Numbered from the stretch's first letter, positions 45,495 through 58,400 are shown. The stretch is DNA of 64,000 bases from JBFGCT01 sp963825565 (GCA_963825565.1 CAWGTW010000012.1:62001-126000), one strand, 5' to 3'. Translations and numbers: made by a program. The notes: generated by a model from the sequence alone, not told the origin.

Positions 45495-47208
45495 TCAGGC
45501 CAGCGCGAGCTGTTCTTCGAGGTAGTCGTCCCGGCACTTGGCCCGCTGCAGCTTGCCGCTGCTCGTTTTCGGCAGCGTGCCCGGCGTGACGAGCATGATG
45601 TCGCGCGGCGGCAGGCCACACACCTCGAGCGTCCGGTGATGGATCGCGTGGCGGATCTCGTCGAGATCGCCCGACGTGTCGCTGACCCGCACCTCGGCGA
45701 CGACGACCACGCTCTCCTTGCCCTTGTACCCCTCCATGCCGAAGGCGATCACATTGCCGGCGCGGACGCCGTCGAGGACGCCGACCGCCCGCTCGATGTC
45801 CTCCGGGAAGACGTTGCGTCCGCCGACGATGATCACGTCCTTGATCCGCCCGCACAGCACGAGCTCGCCGTCGAGCAGGTAGGCGAGGTCGCCAGTGCAC
45901 AGCCACCCGTCGCGAAACGAGCGCGGCGGTCGCCTCGGGACGCTTGTAGTACCCGGGCGTGACCGACGTGCCACGCAGCAGCAGCTCGCCGACGTGGCGC
46001 TCGGGCAGCTCCTCGTAGCTGTCGGGGTCGACGACTCTCATCTCCAATCCCGGCACGGCCCTGCCCAGCAGCGGGAGTCGCCGCGCCCGGACCGCGAGGT
46101 CGTCGGGATCGTCGATCTCGATCGGCTTCGCGACCCGCGACGTTTCGAGCACGATGCGGTCGACGGTGTCGGTGACCAGGCCCCTCCCCCGCGGCGGGAA
46201 CGATCCGCCGATCGCCACCTCGGCCATGCCGAACGCGGGGAAGAACCCGCCTGGATCGAAGCCGAACCGGCTCGCCTCGGCGACGAACGCATCGACCGCC
46301 TTCGGGTCGACCGGCTCGGCGCCCGACAGCGCGACCGACAGCGTCGACAGGTCGAGGCCCTCCATCCGCTTGAGCGCCCGTGTGGCCAGCACCCACGAGA
46401 AGTTCGGCCCGGCGGTGGCCGTACCCCGGTGATCGGAGATCCACTGCATCCAGTTCCCCGGATGACCGAGGAAGTCCTGGGGCGCGGCCTGCACGAGGTC
46501 GACGCCCTTCGTCATCGGCAGCGCGAGGAAGCCGACCAGCCCCATGTCGTGGTAGAGCGGCAGCCAGGAGACCATCGTGTCGCCCTCGGCCAGCTCGGCC
46601 GCTTCGGCGCACGCGTCGATGTTGGCAGTCAGCACCCGGTCGGGGATCATCACCCCCTTCGGCTCACTCGTCGAACCGCTGGTGTACTGCAGGATCACGA
46701 GGCGCTCGGGGTCCGGCGCCGGGGTCTCGAGCGCGTCGCCGGTCGGGACGTTCGGCGAGCCGGGCATGACCGAGCGCATCGGCAGGATCGGCGGGTCATC
46801 GTCGGCGGCGACGTAGAAGTCGGCGAGCAGGTCGTCGATCAGCACGAGCTTGGCGTCGCCGTGGCGGATCCGCGCCCGGGTGCTGTCGATGAACGTCTCG
46901 AGGCTGCCCATGCGCATCGGCAGGGGGAGCACCATCGAGGCGATGCCCGCCATCCAGCAGCCGCGGACGATCGTCATCAGGTCGCGGCTGGTCGGGCCGA
47001 GCACGGCGACGTGGTCGCCGGGGAGTAACCCCTTGGCCTGCAGCGCGGCGCCGACGGCGCGGGCCTGGTCGTGGATCTCGCGCCAGCTCACCTGCACCGG
47101 CCCGTCGGGACCCATCACGCTGTGGCCGACGAAGCGCACGCCGGTTTCGGAGTCGGCGGCGAGCTCGAGGCGTTCGAAGGTGGACGTCGGCGACGGCGTG
47201 GTCGTCAT
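45495..47208 (-). CDS. Fatty acyl-AMP ligase (frameshifted near 45914-45922)
   Basis: FAAL-type adenylating enzyme, about 570 residues when repaired. The N-terminal domain has LQYTSGSTSEPKGVM (173-187), SWLPLYHDMGLVGFLALPMT and ATAGPNFSWVLATRALKRME, signatures of ligases that transfer fatty acids to carrier proteins. The frame breaks after YYKRPEATAAL. The C-domain continues as FRDGWLCTGDLAYLLDGELV and GRIKDVIIVGGRNVFPEDIE, with KTSSGKLQRAKCRDDYLEEQ at the end. One extra base at 45914-45922 accounts for the break. FAALs usually feed polyketide or lipopeptide synthases; none is in the window. The acyl-AMP ligase at 25077 is a different enzyme. Confidence 0.85.
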
Positions 47209-47338
47209 CCCCGAGACGCTACTTGGGCGCGACGCGATCGGCGTTCACCGTGCCGTCCCGCACCGCTGACATTCCCGCGACCCCCTCGCGTCCGGACTCA
47301 CCGCAACCGCCGGCCCGGTCCCGCCGCGTCTGCGGGGA

Positions 47339-47659
47339 TCACTGGCTGCCGTCGAGCCGATCGGGGAGATGGTGGGTGCGCCCGCCACGGATGCGGACGT
47401 CGGGTGGGTCGCAGGCGTGGCATCCGAACTCGATGTGGATGCCCTGGATCGACATCTGCGTCCCACGCGACTTCTCGACGATCAGCTGCGGCTTGTGATA
47501 CAGGTCGTCGCCGCCGCAGTTCGCACAACGAGGGCGCGGATCGCGCGTCCACTGGACACGACAGACCTCGCAGGTGAGCTCGATCAGCCCGCCGTCGATC
47601 GGGGTCCCCCGCACGTCGTCGTCGGTCCCACACCGCGGGCACACGATCTCCAACGCCAT
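47339..47659 (-). CDS. Zinc-ribbon protein
   Basis: Cytoplasmic protein of 106 residues with three CxxC pairs: IVCPRCGTDD, LTCEVC and RCANCGGDDL, plus a C-terminal GCHAC. These suggest two zinc ribbons. The ATG at 47659 is the family-like start. The long upstream frame is made only of the translated 72-base tandem repeat, in which each repeat is 24 codons, so it is not counted. The middle segment KPQLIVEKSRGTQMSIQGIH is not recognised. The role is unknown; it could bind nucleic acid or a protein partner. Confidence 0.7.
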   Translation of the reverse strand: MALEIVCPRCGTDDDVRGTPIDGGLIELTCEVCRVQWTRDPRPRCANCGGDDLYHKPQLIVEKSRGTQMSIQGIHIEFGCHACDPPDVRIRGGRTHHLPDRLDGSQ

Positions 47660-47695
47660 CTCATCGACCCTACGCCAGCCCCACCACCGACCAGG

Positions 47696-47889
47696 TCTGT
47701 GTGACCGAACACCTCGGACCTCGACCTCTTCGGTCACACAAACCGGATAGGGCGCACACCGCCCGAATCTGTGTGACCGAACACCTCGGACCTCGACCTC
47801 TTCGGTCACACAAACCGGATAGGGCGCACACCGCCCGAATCTGTGTGACCGAACACCTCGGAAGTCGACGTCTTCGGTCACACAAACCT
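47696..47889. repeat. 72-bp tandem repeat array with internal palindromes
   Basis: Two full 72-base units (47696-47767, 47768-47839) and a third partial one to about 47889. The third unit differs in its centre (AAG/ACG replacing CCT/CCT). Every unit has a palindrome with 12-base arms (TGTGTGACCGAA and its complement) 19 bases apart. The units also contain GGGCG-CACAC-CGCCC. The palindromes belong to the same family as those at 28894-29080, followed by ACAAACC. It lies between the serine hydrolase and the zinc-ribbon gene. Confidence 0.85.
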
Positions 47890-47900
47890 GGAGGGGCGGG

Positions 47901-49061
47901 TCACAGGCTGGCGCGGACGGCGGCGTTGAGGCTGATCGTGCGGGGGTCGCCGGCGATGTTGCCGCCCATCTGGTTCATCACGTAGCCGTAGCCGACCTTG
48001 GCCGCAGGGTCGGCGTACCCGAGCGACCCGCCGGCGCCGGCGTGGCCGAAGCAGCCTTCCGACAGCAGCTGGACGATCGGATCGTTCAGCATGAAGCCGT
48101 ACCCGAAGCGGGTGCGGACGATCAGCGACTTGTCCGGCCCGTTGACCACCTCGGCGCTGGCGGCGCGCATCACGTCGTCGCCGATCAGTCGGACCCCGTC
48201 GACCTCGCCGACGGTGGCGGCGTACATCCGGGCGAGGCTGCGGGCGGTCGTGATGCCGTTGGCCGCCGGCATCTCGGTGGCGTGCACCGCCCGGGTGTTG
48301 AACGGGTTGTCGGTCGGGTCGAAGCCCATCAGCACGCCGTTCATGAACAGCGTCTTGAACCCGGTCGTGCCCGGCCCCATCACCGCCATCATCATCGCCA
48401 GGATCGCAGGATCGGTCGGCAGCGGCACCGCCTCGAGCCGGCTGACCCGCGGCTCCTCCGACTCGGGGAGCCCGATCCAGAACTCGAGCCCGAGGGGACC
48501 GGCGACCTCGTCGGCGAAGTACCGCCCGAGCGAGCGGCCGTCGACCCGCCGGACCAGCTCGCCGGCCAGCCAGCCGTACGTGAGGGCGTGGTACCCGTGA
48601 CCGGTGCCGAGCTTCCAGACCGGCGCCTGGGCCTCGAGCGCGTGGACGACCGGCTCGACGGCCATGACCTCCTCGAACGTCAGCGGCGCGTCGACGTACG
48701 GCACCGCCGCCTGATGGCTCATCATCTGGCCGACGGTGATCGCCTCCTTCCCCGCCGCCCCGAACTCCGGCCAGTACGTCGCAACCGGCTCGTCGTAGGA
48801 GAGCTTGCCCGCCTCGACCAGGCGGGCGATGCAGATCGCGGCCGCCCCCTTCGTGGTCGAGAACACGAGCTGCAACGTGTCGGCAGCCCACGCCCGCCCG
48901 CTGGTGCGGTCCGCGGTGCCCGCCCAGATGTCGACCCTCGGCACCCCGTCGACGTACAGCGCGAACGCCGCCCCCAACTCGCCGTGCTCGTCGAAGTTCC
49001 GCCGGAACGCGTCCGCCACCTTGCCGAAGCCCTCATCGACCGTTCCTTCGATCTCGATCAT
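47901..49061 (-). CDS. Serine hydrolase, beta-lactamase/esterase class C fold
   Basis: Enzyme of 386 residues of the EstB/LACTB beta-lactamase-related family. The catalytic SxxK is STTK at 68-71 (LVFSTTKGAAAI), and the second motif is the Tyr157 of GHGYHALTYGWLAGELV. The C-terminal GHAGAGGSLGYADPAAKVG is the equivalent of the KTG box. There is no signal peptide, so it is more likely an intracellular esterase than a lactamase. The ATG at 49061 is selected by the start MIEIEGTVDEGFGKV. The tandem repeat array lies just after its stop. Confidence 0.88.
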   Translation of the reverse strand: MIEIEGTVDEGFGKVADAFRRNFDEHGELGAAFALYVDGVPRVDIWAGTADRTSGRAWAADTLQLVFSTTKGAAAICIARLVEAGKLSYDEPVATYWPEFGAAGKEAITVGQMMSHQAAVPYVDAPLTFEEVMAVEPVVHALEAQAPVWKLGTGHGYHALTYGWLAGELVRRVDGRSLGRYFADEVAGPLGLEFWIGLPESEEPRVSRLEAVPLPTDPAILAMMMAVMGPGTTGFKTLFMNGVLMGFDPTDNPFNTRAVHATEMPAANGITTARSLARMYAATVGEVDGVRLIGDDVMRAASAEVVNGPDKSLIVRTRFGYGFMLNDPIVQLLSEGCFGHAGAGGSLGYADPAAKVGYGYVMNQMGGNIAGDPRTISLNAAVRASL

Positions 49062-49158
49062 CCGCCGAACGTACCGACCACCGCCCGGCCGGAACGAGCG
49101 GGGACCGGAGGCACCGCCGCCTGGCCGGGGCGCATCGAGGTCGTAGTCTCCATCCGGC

Positions 49159-49428
49159 ATGGCACGAACGCTGCTCCGCCGGTGGTGGATCGCCTCCGGG
49201 CTGCTCGTCGCTGCGCTGCTGGCAAGCGAGCTCGGCCCGGCGTGGGCCTGGTTCGTGGTGATCGGGTACGCAGCGGCGAACCTGCTCGGCACGATGATGC
49301 TCCTCCGGGAACTGCGGGACCAGACGTCGGGTCCGGGCGGGTTCTCCGAACGGTGGCAGACGGTGATCAAGGTGGCGTTCGTCCTCCAACTCCCGGTCGG
49401 CCTGGTCGTCCTCGTCACCGGCGTCTGA
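49159..49428 (+). CDS. Small membrane protein
   Basis: Unrecognised membrane protein of 89 residues with three hydrophobic segments: WIASGLLVAALLASELG, AWFVVIGYAAANLLGTMML and VIKVAFVLQLPVGLVVLVTG. A polar loop containing RELRDQTSGPGG lies between the second and third. It is divergent from the serine hydrolase and precedes leuS by about 56 bases on the same strand, so it may be co-transcribed. The function is unknown. Confidence 0.7.
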   Translation: MARTLLRRWWIASGLLVAALLASELGPAWAWFVVIGYAAANLLGTMMLLRELRDQTSGPGGFSERWQTVIKVAFVLQLPVGLVVLVTGV

Positions 49429-49484
49429 GCGGGCGCAACCCACCCGGTGGCGATCGGTCGCCGGCCGTAGGCTTGGGCGCCGGT

Positions 49485-52380
49485 ATGAGCGACACGACGA
49501 GCCCCGACGAGATGACCGACGAACCGACCGGCGACACGGTGGCCGACGACGTACCACCGCACCGGTACACCGCCGCGCTCGCCCAGGACATCGAGCTGCG
49601 CTGGCAGGACTACTGGGACTCCCACGACACGTTCGACACCCCCAACCCGTCCGGTCCGCTCGCTGATCCGGAGGCGACGGCGGCGCGCCGGCGAGAAGCT
49701 GTACGTGCTCGACATGTTCCCGTACCCGTCGGGCACAGGGCTGCACGTCGGCCACCCGCTCGGCTACATCGGCACCGACGTCTACTCCCGGTTCAAGCGG
49801 ATGACCGGCCACAACGTGCTGTACACGATGGGCTTCGACGCGTTCGGCCTGCCCGCCGAGCAGTACGCGGTGCAGACCGGCACCCACCCGGCGGTCACCA
49901 CCGCCGACAACGTCGCCACGTACCGCCGCCAGCTCGCCCGCCTCGGGCTCAGCCACGACAAGCGGCGCAGCGTGTCGACCACCGATCCGCAGTACTACCG
50001 CTGGACGCAGTGGATCTTCAGCCAGATCTTCAACGCCTGGTACGACGATCGACCCGAGCAGGACCGGGCGCGCCCGATCGCCGAGCTGATCGCCGAGTTC
50101 GACTCCGGCGACCGGGCGACCCCGGACGGCCGCCCGTGGACCGACCTGTCGCCGCACGACCGGGCCGAGATCATCGACGGTCACCGGCTGGCGTACGTCA
50201 GCGAGGCGCCGGTCAACTGGTGCCCCGGCCTCGGCACGGTCGTGGCCAACGAGGAGGTCACCGCCGACGGCCGCAGCGACCGCGGCAACTTCCCGGTGTT
50301 CAAGCGCAGCATGCACCAGTGGATGATGCGGATCACCGCCTACGCCGACCGCCTGATCGACGACCTCGACCTGCTCGACTGGACCGACGCGATCAAGACG
50401 ATGCAGCGCAACTGGATCGGCCGCAGCCACGGCGCGACCGTGCACTTCCCCTCGCCGGCCGGCGACATCACCGTGTTCACCACGCGCCCCGACACGCTGT
50501 TCGGCGCGTCGTTCATGGTGCTCGCCCCCGAGCATCCCTTCGTCGACACGCTAACCACCCCCGAGCAGGCCGACACCGTCGCCGCCTACCGGCGCGCGGC
50601 AGCCGCCAAGAAGGACATCGACCGCCAGGACGAGACGCGCGAGAAGACGGGCGTGTCCACCGGCTCCCATGCGGTCAACCCCGTGAACGGCGAGCAGATA
50701 CCGGTGTGGATCGCCGACTACGTGCTGATGGGCTACGGCACCGGCGCGATCATGGCCGTGCCGTGCGGCGACCAGCGCGACTTCGAGTTCGCCGGTCAGT
50801 TCGGCCTACCGATCCCGGCGATCCAGCGACCGCCCGACGTCTGGTTCGTCGAGCACGGCATCGAGCCGACGCTCGACACGTCGCGATGGCCGGTCGCCTT
50901 CGTCGGCGACGCGCCGTACGTGCAGTCGGCCAACGACACGCTCGACCTGAACGGCATCGACAACACGGCCGAGGGGATCGAGCTGACCAACAGCTGGTTG
51001 GAGGCCCACGGAGCCGGAAGTGCAACCGTCAACTACAAGTTGAGGGATTGGCTGTTCAGCCGCCAGCGTTACTGGGGTGAGCCGTTCCCGATCGTCTACG
51101 ACGAGTCCGACCGCCCGCACAGCCTGCCCGACGACCTGCTGCCGGTCGTGCTGCCCGAGACCGACTCGTTCTCGCCGCGCACGTTCGACCCCGACGACGA
51201 GTTCTCCAACCCGGAGAGCCCGCTCGACCGGTTGCCGCAGTGGGTGAACGTCGTGCTCGACCTCGGCGACGGCCCGAAGGCCTACCGCCGCGACACCAAC
51301 GTGATGCCGCAGTGGGCCGGCTCGTGCTGGTACGAGCTGCGCTACCTCGACCCGACCAACGAGCGCGCGTTCGTCGACCCGGTCGTCGAGCGGTACTGGA
51401 TGGGGCCACGCACCGACGTGCGCCCCGACCACCCCGGCGGCGTCGATCTCTACGTCGGCGGCGTCGAACACGCGGTGCTGCACCTGCTCTACGCCCGGTT
51501 CTGGCACAAGGTGCTCTACGACCTGGGCCACGTCAGCTCGCTCGAGCCCTACGCCCGGCTGTTCAACCAGGGCTACATCATGGCCGCCGCCTACACCGAC
51601 GAGCGGGGCATGTACGTCGAGGCCGCCGAGGTCGACGGCGACGAGCGGTCCGGCTACACGTTCCACGGCGAACCGGTCAGCCGCGAGTGGGGCAAGATGG
51701 GCAAGAGCCTGAAGAACGCCGTCTCCCCCGACGAGATGTACGAGGCCTACGGTGCCGACACGCTGCGGCTGCACGAGATGTCGATGGGTCCGCTCGACGC
51801 GTCGCGCCCGTGGGAGACCCGCGACGTCGTCGGCATGTACCGCTTCCTGCAGCGCCTGTGGCGCAACCTGGTCGACGAGGAGACCGGCGAGTGCACCGTC
51901 ACCGACGACCCCGCCGACGACGAGACCCGCAAGCTGCTGCACCGCACGATCGACGTCGTGCGCACCGAGATGGACGCCCTGCGGTTCAACACCGCGATCG
52001 CCAAGCTGATCGAGCTCAACAACCACGTCACCAAGCTCGCCGCCACCCCCCGCGAGGTGGCCGAGCCGATGGTCGTGATGCTTGCTCCGCTCGTTCCCCA
52101 CGTCGGCGAGGAACTGTGGGGCAGGCTCGGCCACGAGGGCACGATCACCTACGTCGAGTTCCCGGTCGCCGACCCGGCGCTGCTGTTCGACGACACGATC
52201 GAGGTCCCGGTACAGGTCAACGGCAAGGTCCGCGGCCGGATCGTCGTCGCGGCCGATGCCGACCCGGCGACGCTCGAAGCCGCTGCGCTCGCCGACGACA
52301 AGGTTGCCGCGGCGATCGACGGGGCCGCCCCGAAGAAGATCATCGTCGTCCCCGGCCGGATGGTCAACGTCGTCGTCTGA
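49485..52380 (+). CDS. leuS: Leucine-tRNA ligase (frameshifted near 49680-49690)
   Basis: Class I aminoacyl-tRNA synthetase, about 965 residues. The N-terminus starts MSDTTSPDEMTDEPTGD and continues ALAQDIELRWQDYWDSH to LADPEATAARR, then loses frame. It resumes as GEKLYVLDMFPYPSGTGLHV with the HIGH-like HVGH. The editing domain has VFTTRPDTLFGASFMVLAPE and the threonine-rich and GTGAIMAVPCGDQRDFEFA segments. The catalytic KMSKS variant is GKMGKS. The C-terminal domain with PVQVNGKVRGRIVVAADA is complete. One extra base, or two missing, explains the break. As leuS is essential, the frameshift is almost certainly a sequence error. In other actinobacteria it lies near comEA. Confidence 0.92.
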
Positions 52381-52478
52381 CAAGCCAGTCCGATCGCGGA
52401 CGATTGTGTACTGTCGAGGCTTGCGAGCACAGGCGCGGGCGGACAGACCGTTCACCCGACCGATATGGGAGGCAACGC

Positions 52479-55400
52479 GTGGGTACACGTACGGCGAGCT
52501 GGTCGATCAATCGAACGCGGGTGCTACTTGCCCTCTCGCTGCTCTCGCCCGTCGCCGTGGTGTCGGCGACGCAACAGCCGGTGTCGGCCGGAAACCCGAC
52601 GGTGCTCGGGTTCGGCAAGGTGTTCGCCCCCGACACGATCGGCCCCGGCAGCACGTCGACGCTGACGTTCACGATCGACAACTCCGACAGTGCCTCCCTG
52701 GCGACCGACATCGCGTTCGACGACTTCCTTCCCGCCGGGATCGCCCTCGCCTCGCCGCCGCGCGCGGCGACCACCTGCACCGATGGTGTCGTCACGCTCG
52801 GCGACGATCCGGACAGCGTCAGCCTGGCCGCGGCGAAGCTGGGCGCGTTCGAGACCTGCACGGTCACCGTCGACGTGATCGGCACCGCCACGGCGACCAA
52901 CGTCAGCGAGCCCCTGACCTACAACGGCAGCGGCCCCGAGCCACCTTCGGCGGTGGCCACCCTCACGGTCGACCCGGCGCGGCCCGGGTTCACCAAGAGC
53001 TTCTCGCCGGGAACGATCTCTCTCGGCCACACCAGCACCCTCACGTTCACGATCGACAACAGCGCCCAGGGATCGGTGGGCCACGCCCCCCTCCAATTCG
53101 TCGACGCGCTTCCCACCGGCATGGTCGTCGCCACCCCGGCGAACGCCTCGACGGACTGCGGCACCCCGGTGCTGCCTCCCACATTCGCCCCGGCGCCGGG
53201 CGCCAGCTCCATCTCGTTCTTCGCCAACGGGGTGCTGCCGAGCTTTCCGGCGATCGCGGCCGGCGCCACCTGCACGGTCAACGTCGACGTCACCACCGAG
53301 GACGCAGGCTCGTACACCAACGCATCCGGGGAGCTGACCAGCCCATCCTCGAGCGGCTTCGCCTCGGCTCGGCTCGACGTGCCGGTCGAGTTCCTGGTCA
53401 AGACGTACACCGACGACCCGGTAGCGCCCGGCGGATCGGTGACGCTGCAGTTCACGATCACCAACCTCGATCGCAACTTCCCGGCGACCGGCATCGCCTT
53501 CGACGACCCGATCGATGCCTCGCTCAGCGGGCTCGCCCCCGACGAGGTGCTGCCCAAGGCGGCCTGCGGTGGCACGCTCGACTTCGCCGCCGGCGTGCTC
53601 AGCCTGAGCGGTGCCAGCCTTCCCGAGGCCGGCGCGTGCACGTTCACGGTGTCGCTCGCCGTCCCAGCGGCCGTTGACGCCGGCAGCTACACCAACACGA
53701 CCGGCGCGATCACCGCCACCGTCGACGGCGCCCCGGTCGAAGGCAACACCGCCTCCGACGACCTGATCGTGAGCACGGTGCCGTTGCTCACCAAGGAGTT
53801 CGTCGACGACCCCGCAGGGGCCGGCGGGTCGACCACCCTGCGGTTCACGATCACCAACATCGATCCGGACTCGACCCTGACCGACATCGCGTTCACCGAC
53901 AACCTCGGCGCCGACCTCGGGCTCGGCAACGAGCCAGCCCTTCCCGGACTCGCCGCGAACCCGCCGCTCCCGGACACCTCGTCCTGCGGAGGGAGCTCCT
54001 CGCTGACGGGCACGACCAACCTCAGCTTCACCGACGGCAGCCTGGCCCCGGCCGGAGATGCCGGCGACTCGTGCTCGTTCGACGTGGTGCTGAGCATCCC
54101 CGCCGGCACACCGGACGGCGCCTACACCAACACCTCCAGCGTGCTCTCGGCGCTGGTTGGCGGTGAGGTGCCCGTCGAGGGGCCGGCGGCGAGCGACGAT
54201 CTCGTCGTCGTCGGCGCGCCGAAGATCGTCAAGGAGTTCACCGACGACCCGGCGCTGCCGGGCGGCACGGCGACGCTCGAGTTCACGATCACCCACGGCG
54301 ACTTCGCCCCCGGCGCGGCGACCGGTATCACGTTCACCGACGACCTCGATGGAGTGCTCGGCGGTCTCGCGGCGACCGGGCTCCCCGCCGACGACGTGTG
54401 CGGCGCCGGCTCGCAGCTCAGCGGCACCGAGGTCCTGACCCTCACCGGCGGCAACCTCGCCGTCGGCGAGTCGTGCACGTTCACGGTCACCCTCGACGTG
54501 CCCGCGCAGGCCAACGCCGGCAGCTACCCCAACGCGACCTCGAACATCTCCGCGACGGTCGACGGCGTCGGTGTCGTCGGCAACCCGGCCACCGACGACC
54601 TGCGCGTCGCCGGTGTCACCCTGACCAAGGAGTTCACCGACGACCCGGTGCTGCCGGGCCGCCGCGCCACCCTCCGGTTCACGCTCGACAACCTCAACCC
54701 GAACGACGACGCCGCCAACATCTTCTTCACCGACGACCTCGACGCCGCGCTCGACGGCCTCGTCGCCGAGGGACCGCTCCCCGACACGACGTCGTGCGGT
54801 GACAGCTCCGCGGTCTCCGGAACCTCGCTGCTCGTCTTCACCGAAGGCGTACTCGCCGCAGGTACGTCGTGCTTCTTCGACGTCACGGTCAGGGTGCCCG
54901 CCACGACGCCGTCCGGCGACTACATCAACACGACGTCGATCGTCAGCGCAACGATGAACGACGCGTCCTTCGTCGGCGACCCGGCGACCGACCGACTGAC
55001 CGTCGAGACGCCGCTGCCGCCGCTGCTCACGAAGACGTTCACCGACGACCCGGTGGCACCTGGCGACCCCGTGACCCTGGAGTTCGAGATCACCAACCCC
55101 AACGGCAAGGACACGCTCTACTCGATCGGGTTCACCGACGAGCTGGCCGGCGTGCTCAGCGGGCTGACCGCCGCCGTCCCGCCAGTCCCCGACCCGCCGT
55201 GCGGTGACGGGTCCTCGGTCGCGCTGTCGGCCGGCGACACGCTCATCACGTTCGCCGACGGCGAGCTCGCGCCAGGCGAGTCGTGCAGGTTCAGCCTGAC
55301 CCTCACCGTGCCTGGAACGGCCGGTGGAGGCTCCTACCCGAACACGACCAGCCCGATCTCCGCCGAGTACGACTCGTGCGGCGACGGCTGCCTCGACCCG

Positions 55401-58400
55401 GTCGACGGGGCCGCCGCCAGCGACTCGCTCGTCGTCACCGGCCTGCTGCCGACGTTCGGCAAGTCGTTCACCGACGACCCCGTGATCCCCGGTACGCCGG
55501 TCACGCTCGAGTTCACGATCGACAACAGCGGCTCGACCGACGACGCGATCGGCCTCGGCTTCACCGACGACCTCGACGCCGTGGTACCCGGCCTCGTCGC
55601 CAGCGGCCTCCCGGCGTCGGACGTCTGCGGCGCGGGGAGCACCCTCACCGGCACATCGGTCCTCACGCTGTCCGGCGGCAACCTCGACGCCGGCGAGACC
55701 TGCACGTTCTCCGTCACACTCGACGTCCCCACCAGCGCGTCCGCCGGCGCGTTCACCAACACGACCGGCGAGCTGTTCGACTCCGGCGTCCCGGTCGCCG
55801 CGTCGGCCTCCGACGACCTGGTGGTCGAGCTGCCGGACATCTCGGTGACCAAGGACGACGGCGTCACCGCAGCCGTGCCCGGGCAGGACACGATCACCTA
55901 CACGATCGTCGTGACCAACAACGGGGGCGCGACCGTCGAGGGCGTCGACGTCGACGACACGTTCCCGACCGACCTGGACTGCACGTACTCGAGCGTCGCC
56001 GCCGGCGGCGCGACCGGGAACGACGACTCCGGGACGCTGGCGATCGACAACACGCTGTCGATGCCACCACGCTCCTCGGTCACCTACACCGTCACCTGTG
56101 CGATCGATCCGGCTGCCACCGGCACGCTGGCGAACACCGTGACCGCCATCCCGCCCGTGATGGACACCTCCCCCGGCGACAACACGGCGACCGACGACGA
56201 CACCGAGCTCACGCCCGAAGCCGATCTCGCGATCACGAAGACCGACTCGGTCGACCCCGTGGTGGCAGGCCAGGACCTGGCGTACACGGTCACCGTCACC
56301 AACAACGGACCCTCCGACGCCGCCAACGTGGCCGTCACCGACACGCTCCCCGCCGGCACCACCATCGTCGCCACCAACGGCTGCGCCGAAGACCCGGGCG
56401 GCACACCCACCTGCACCCTCGGCACCATCCCCGCCGGCGGCAACGACTCCTACACCATCACCGTCACCACCGACGCCGACCTCGCCAACGGCACCACCCT
56501 CACCAACACCGCCACCGTCACCTCCGACACCACCCTCACCAACACCGAGGACGACACCGTCGAAGAAACCACCAGCGTCGTCACCGAAGCCGACCTGTCG
56601 ATCACCAAGACCGACTCGGTCGACCCCGTCCTCGCCGGTGAGCCGCTCACCTACACGGTCACCGTCACCAACAACGGACCCTCCGACGCCGCCAACGTGG
56701 CCGTCACCGACACGCTCCCCGCCGGCACCACCATCGTCGCCACCAACGGCTGCGCCGAAGACCCGGGCGGCACACCCACCTGCACCCTCGGCACCATCCC
56801 CGCCGGCGGCAACGACTCCTACACCATCACCGTCACCACCGACGCCGACCTCGCCAACGGCACCACCCTCACCAACACCGCCACCGTCACCTCCGACACC
56901 ACCCTCACCAACACCGAGGACGACACCGTCGAAGAAACCACCAGCGTCGTCACCGAAGCCGACCTGTCGATCACCAAGACCGATGCCGAGGACCCGGTCC
57001 CGCCGGGCGGGGCGATCCTCTACACGATCACGGTCGACAACGCCGGCCCCAATACGGCCCGCAACGTGGTCGTCGACGACACCCTGCCGGGCGGCGTGAC
57101 GCTCGTCGAGACGGCGGGCTGCGCCGACGATCCGAGCGGCGTGCCGACGTGCTCGCTCGGCGACATCGCCGCCGGCGGCTCGGCCTCGTACACGATCGCG
57201 GTCACCGTCGACGCCGGCACGCCGACCGGGGTGCTGACCAATACAGCGACCGTGAGTTCGGACACCCCCGACCCGACCGATTGCCCGGTGGACCAGAACC
57301 CACTCGAGCTGTGCCCGCCCGACAACAACACGGCCACGGAGGACACGACCGTCGACACGCTCGTCGTCCGCCTCGAGAAGTCGACCAACGGCGTCGATGC
57401 CGATGCCGCCCCCGGACCCGACATCGACGTCGGCACGCCGGTCAACTGGAAGTACGTCGTCAGCAACATCGGCACCGAGGCGATCTTCGATCTCGCCGTC
57501 ACCGACGACCAACTCGGCCCGATCGCCTGCCCCGCGACGCGGCTCGAGCCCGGCGGTTCGATCACGTGCTCGGCGACCGGTGACGCAACCGTCGGCCCCT
57601 ACAGCAACCTGGGCACCGTCACCGCCCGCGCCGCCGACTTCGACACGACGAGCGACGACGATCCGAGCCACTACGTCGGCGTGTACCCCGCCTTCGGCGT
57701 CGACATCCAGAAGACCCCGGACCTCCAGGTGATCGACCCCGGCGAGACCGCCTCGTTCACGATCCGGGTGCAGAACACGAGCGCCGCGGCGACCGCCGAC
57801 GTCCGCGTCGACGACCCGCTGGCCCCCGACTGCGATCTCGCCCCGCTGACGCTCGGGCCGACCGAGATCTTCGAGTACTCCTGCGAGCGCACCAACGTCA
57901 CCAGCGGCTTCGTCAACGTCGCCACCGCGAGCGCCGACTTCGGCGACGGGATCGTTCTGACCGACGATGACACCGCCGCCGTCGGCGTGCAGAAGACGCT
58001 CGAGCTCTCCAAGACCCCGAGCACGCAGGCGGTGCCGCAGGGCGGGGTCGCCACCTGGACGATCCGGGTGACCAACAACGACACGGTGCCGATGACGGCA
58101 GTCGTCGTCGACGACCCGGCCGCGCCCGACTGCAACCGAGCGGTCGGGACCATCCCACCGCTCGGCTTCTTCAGCTACACCTGCACCAAGGCCGACATCG
58201 CGGCCGACTTCACCAACGTCGCCACCGCCACCGGCTCGGTCGGTGAAGATCTCTACGGCGACACGGCAACGGCCGACGTGGTGGTCGTCCCACCCGGCCT
58301 GACGATCTCCAAGACGCCAGACGAGCAGACGATCGATCCGGGTGACACCGCGTCCTGGACGATCACCGTGGGCAACGACGGAGCAGCGACGCTCAGCGAC

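Noticed and set aside
47660..47881. N-terminal extension of the zinc-ribbon protein
   Set aside because: The extension is only a translation of the tandem repeat (24 codons per unit) and is out of character with the folded protein.
47696..47889. CRISPR array
   Set aside because: Units are 72-base tandem copies with nearly identical centres rather than constant repeats with unique spacers. No cas genes are nearby.
48042..51080. 1012-codon plus-strand frame across the serine hydrolase and leuS
   Set aside because: Most of it is an antisense or shifted shadow. Only the part from 49485 to about 49685 is real, as the N-terminus of leuS before the frameshift.
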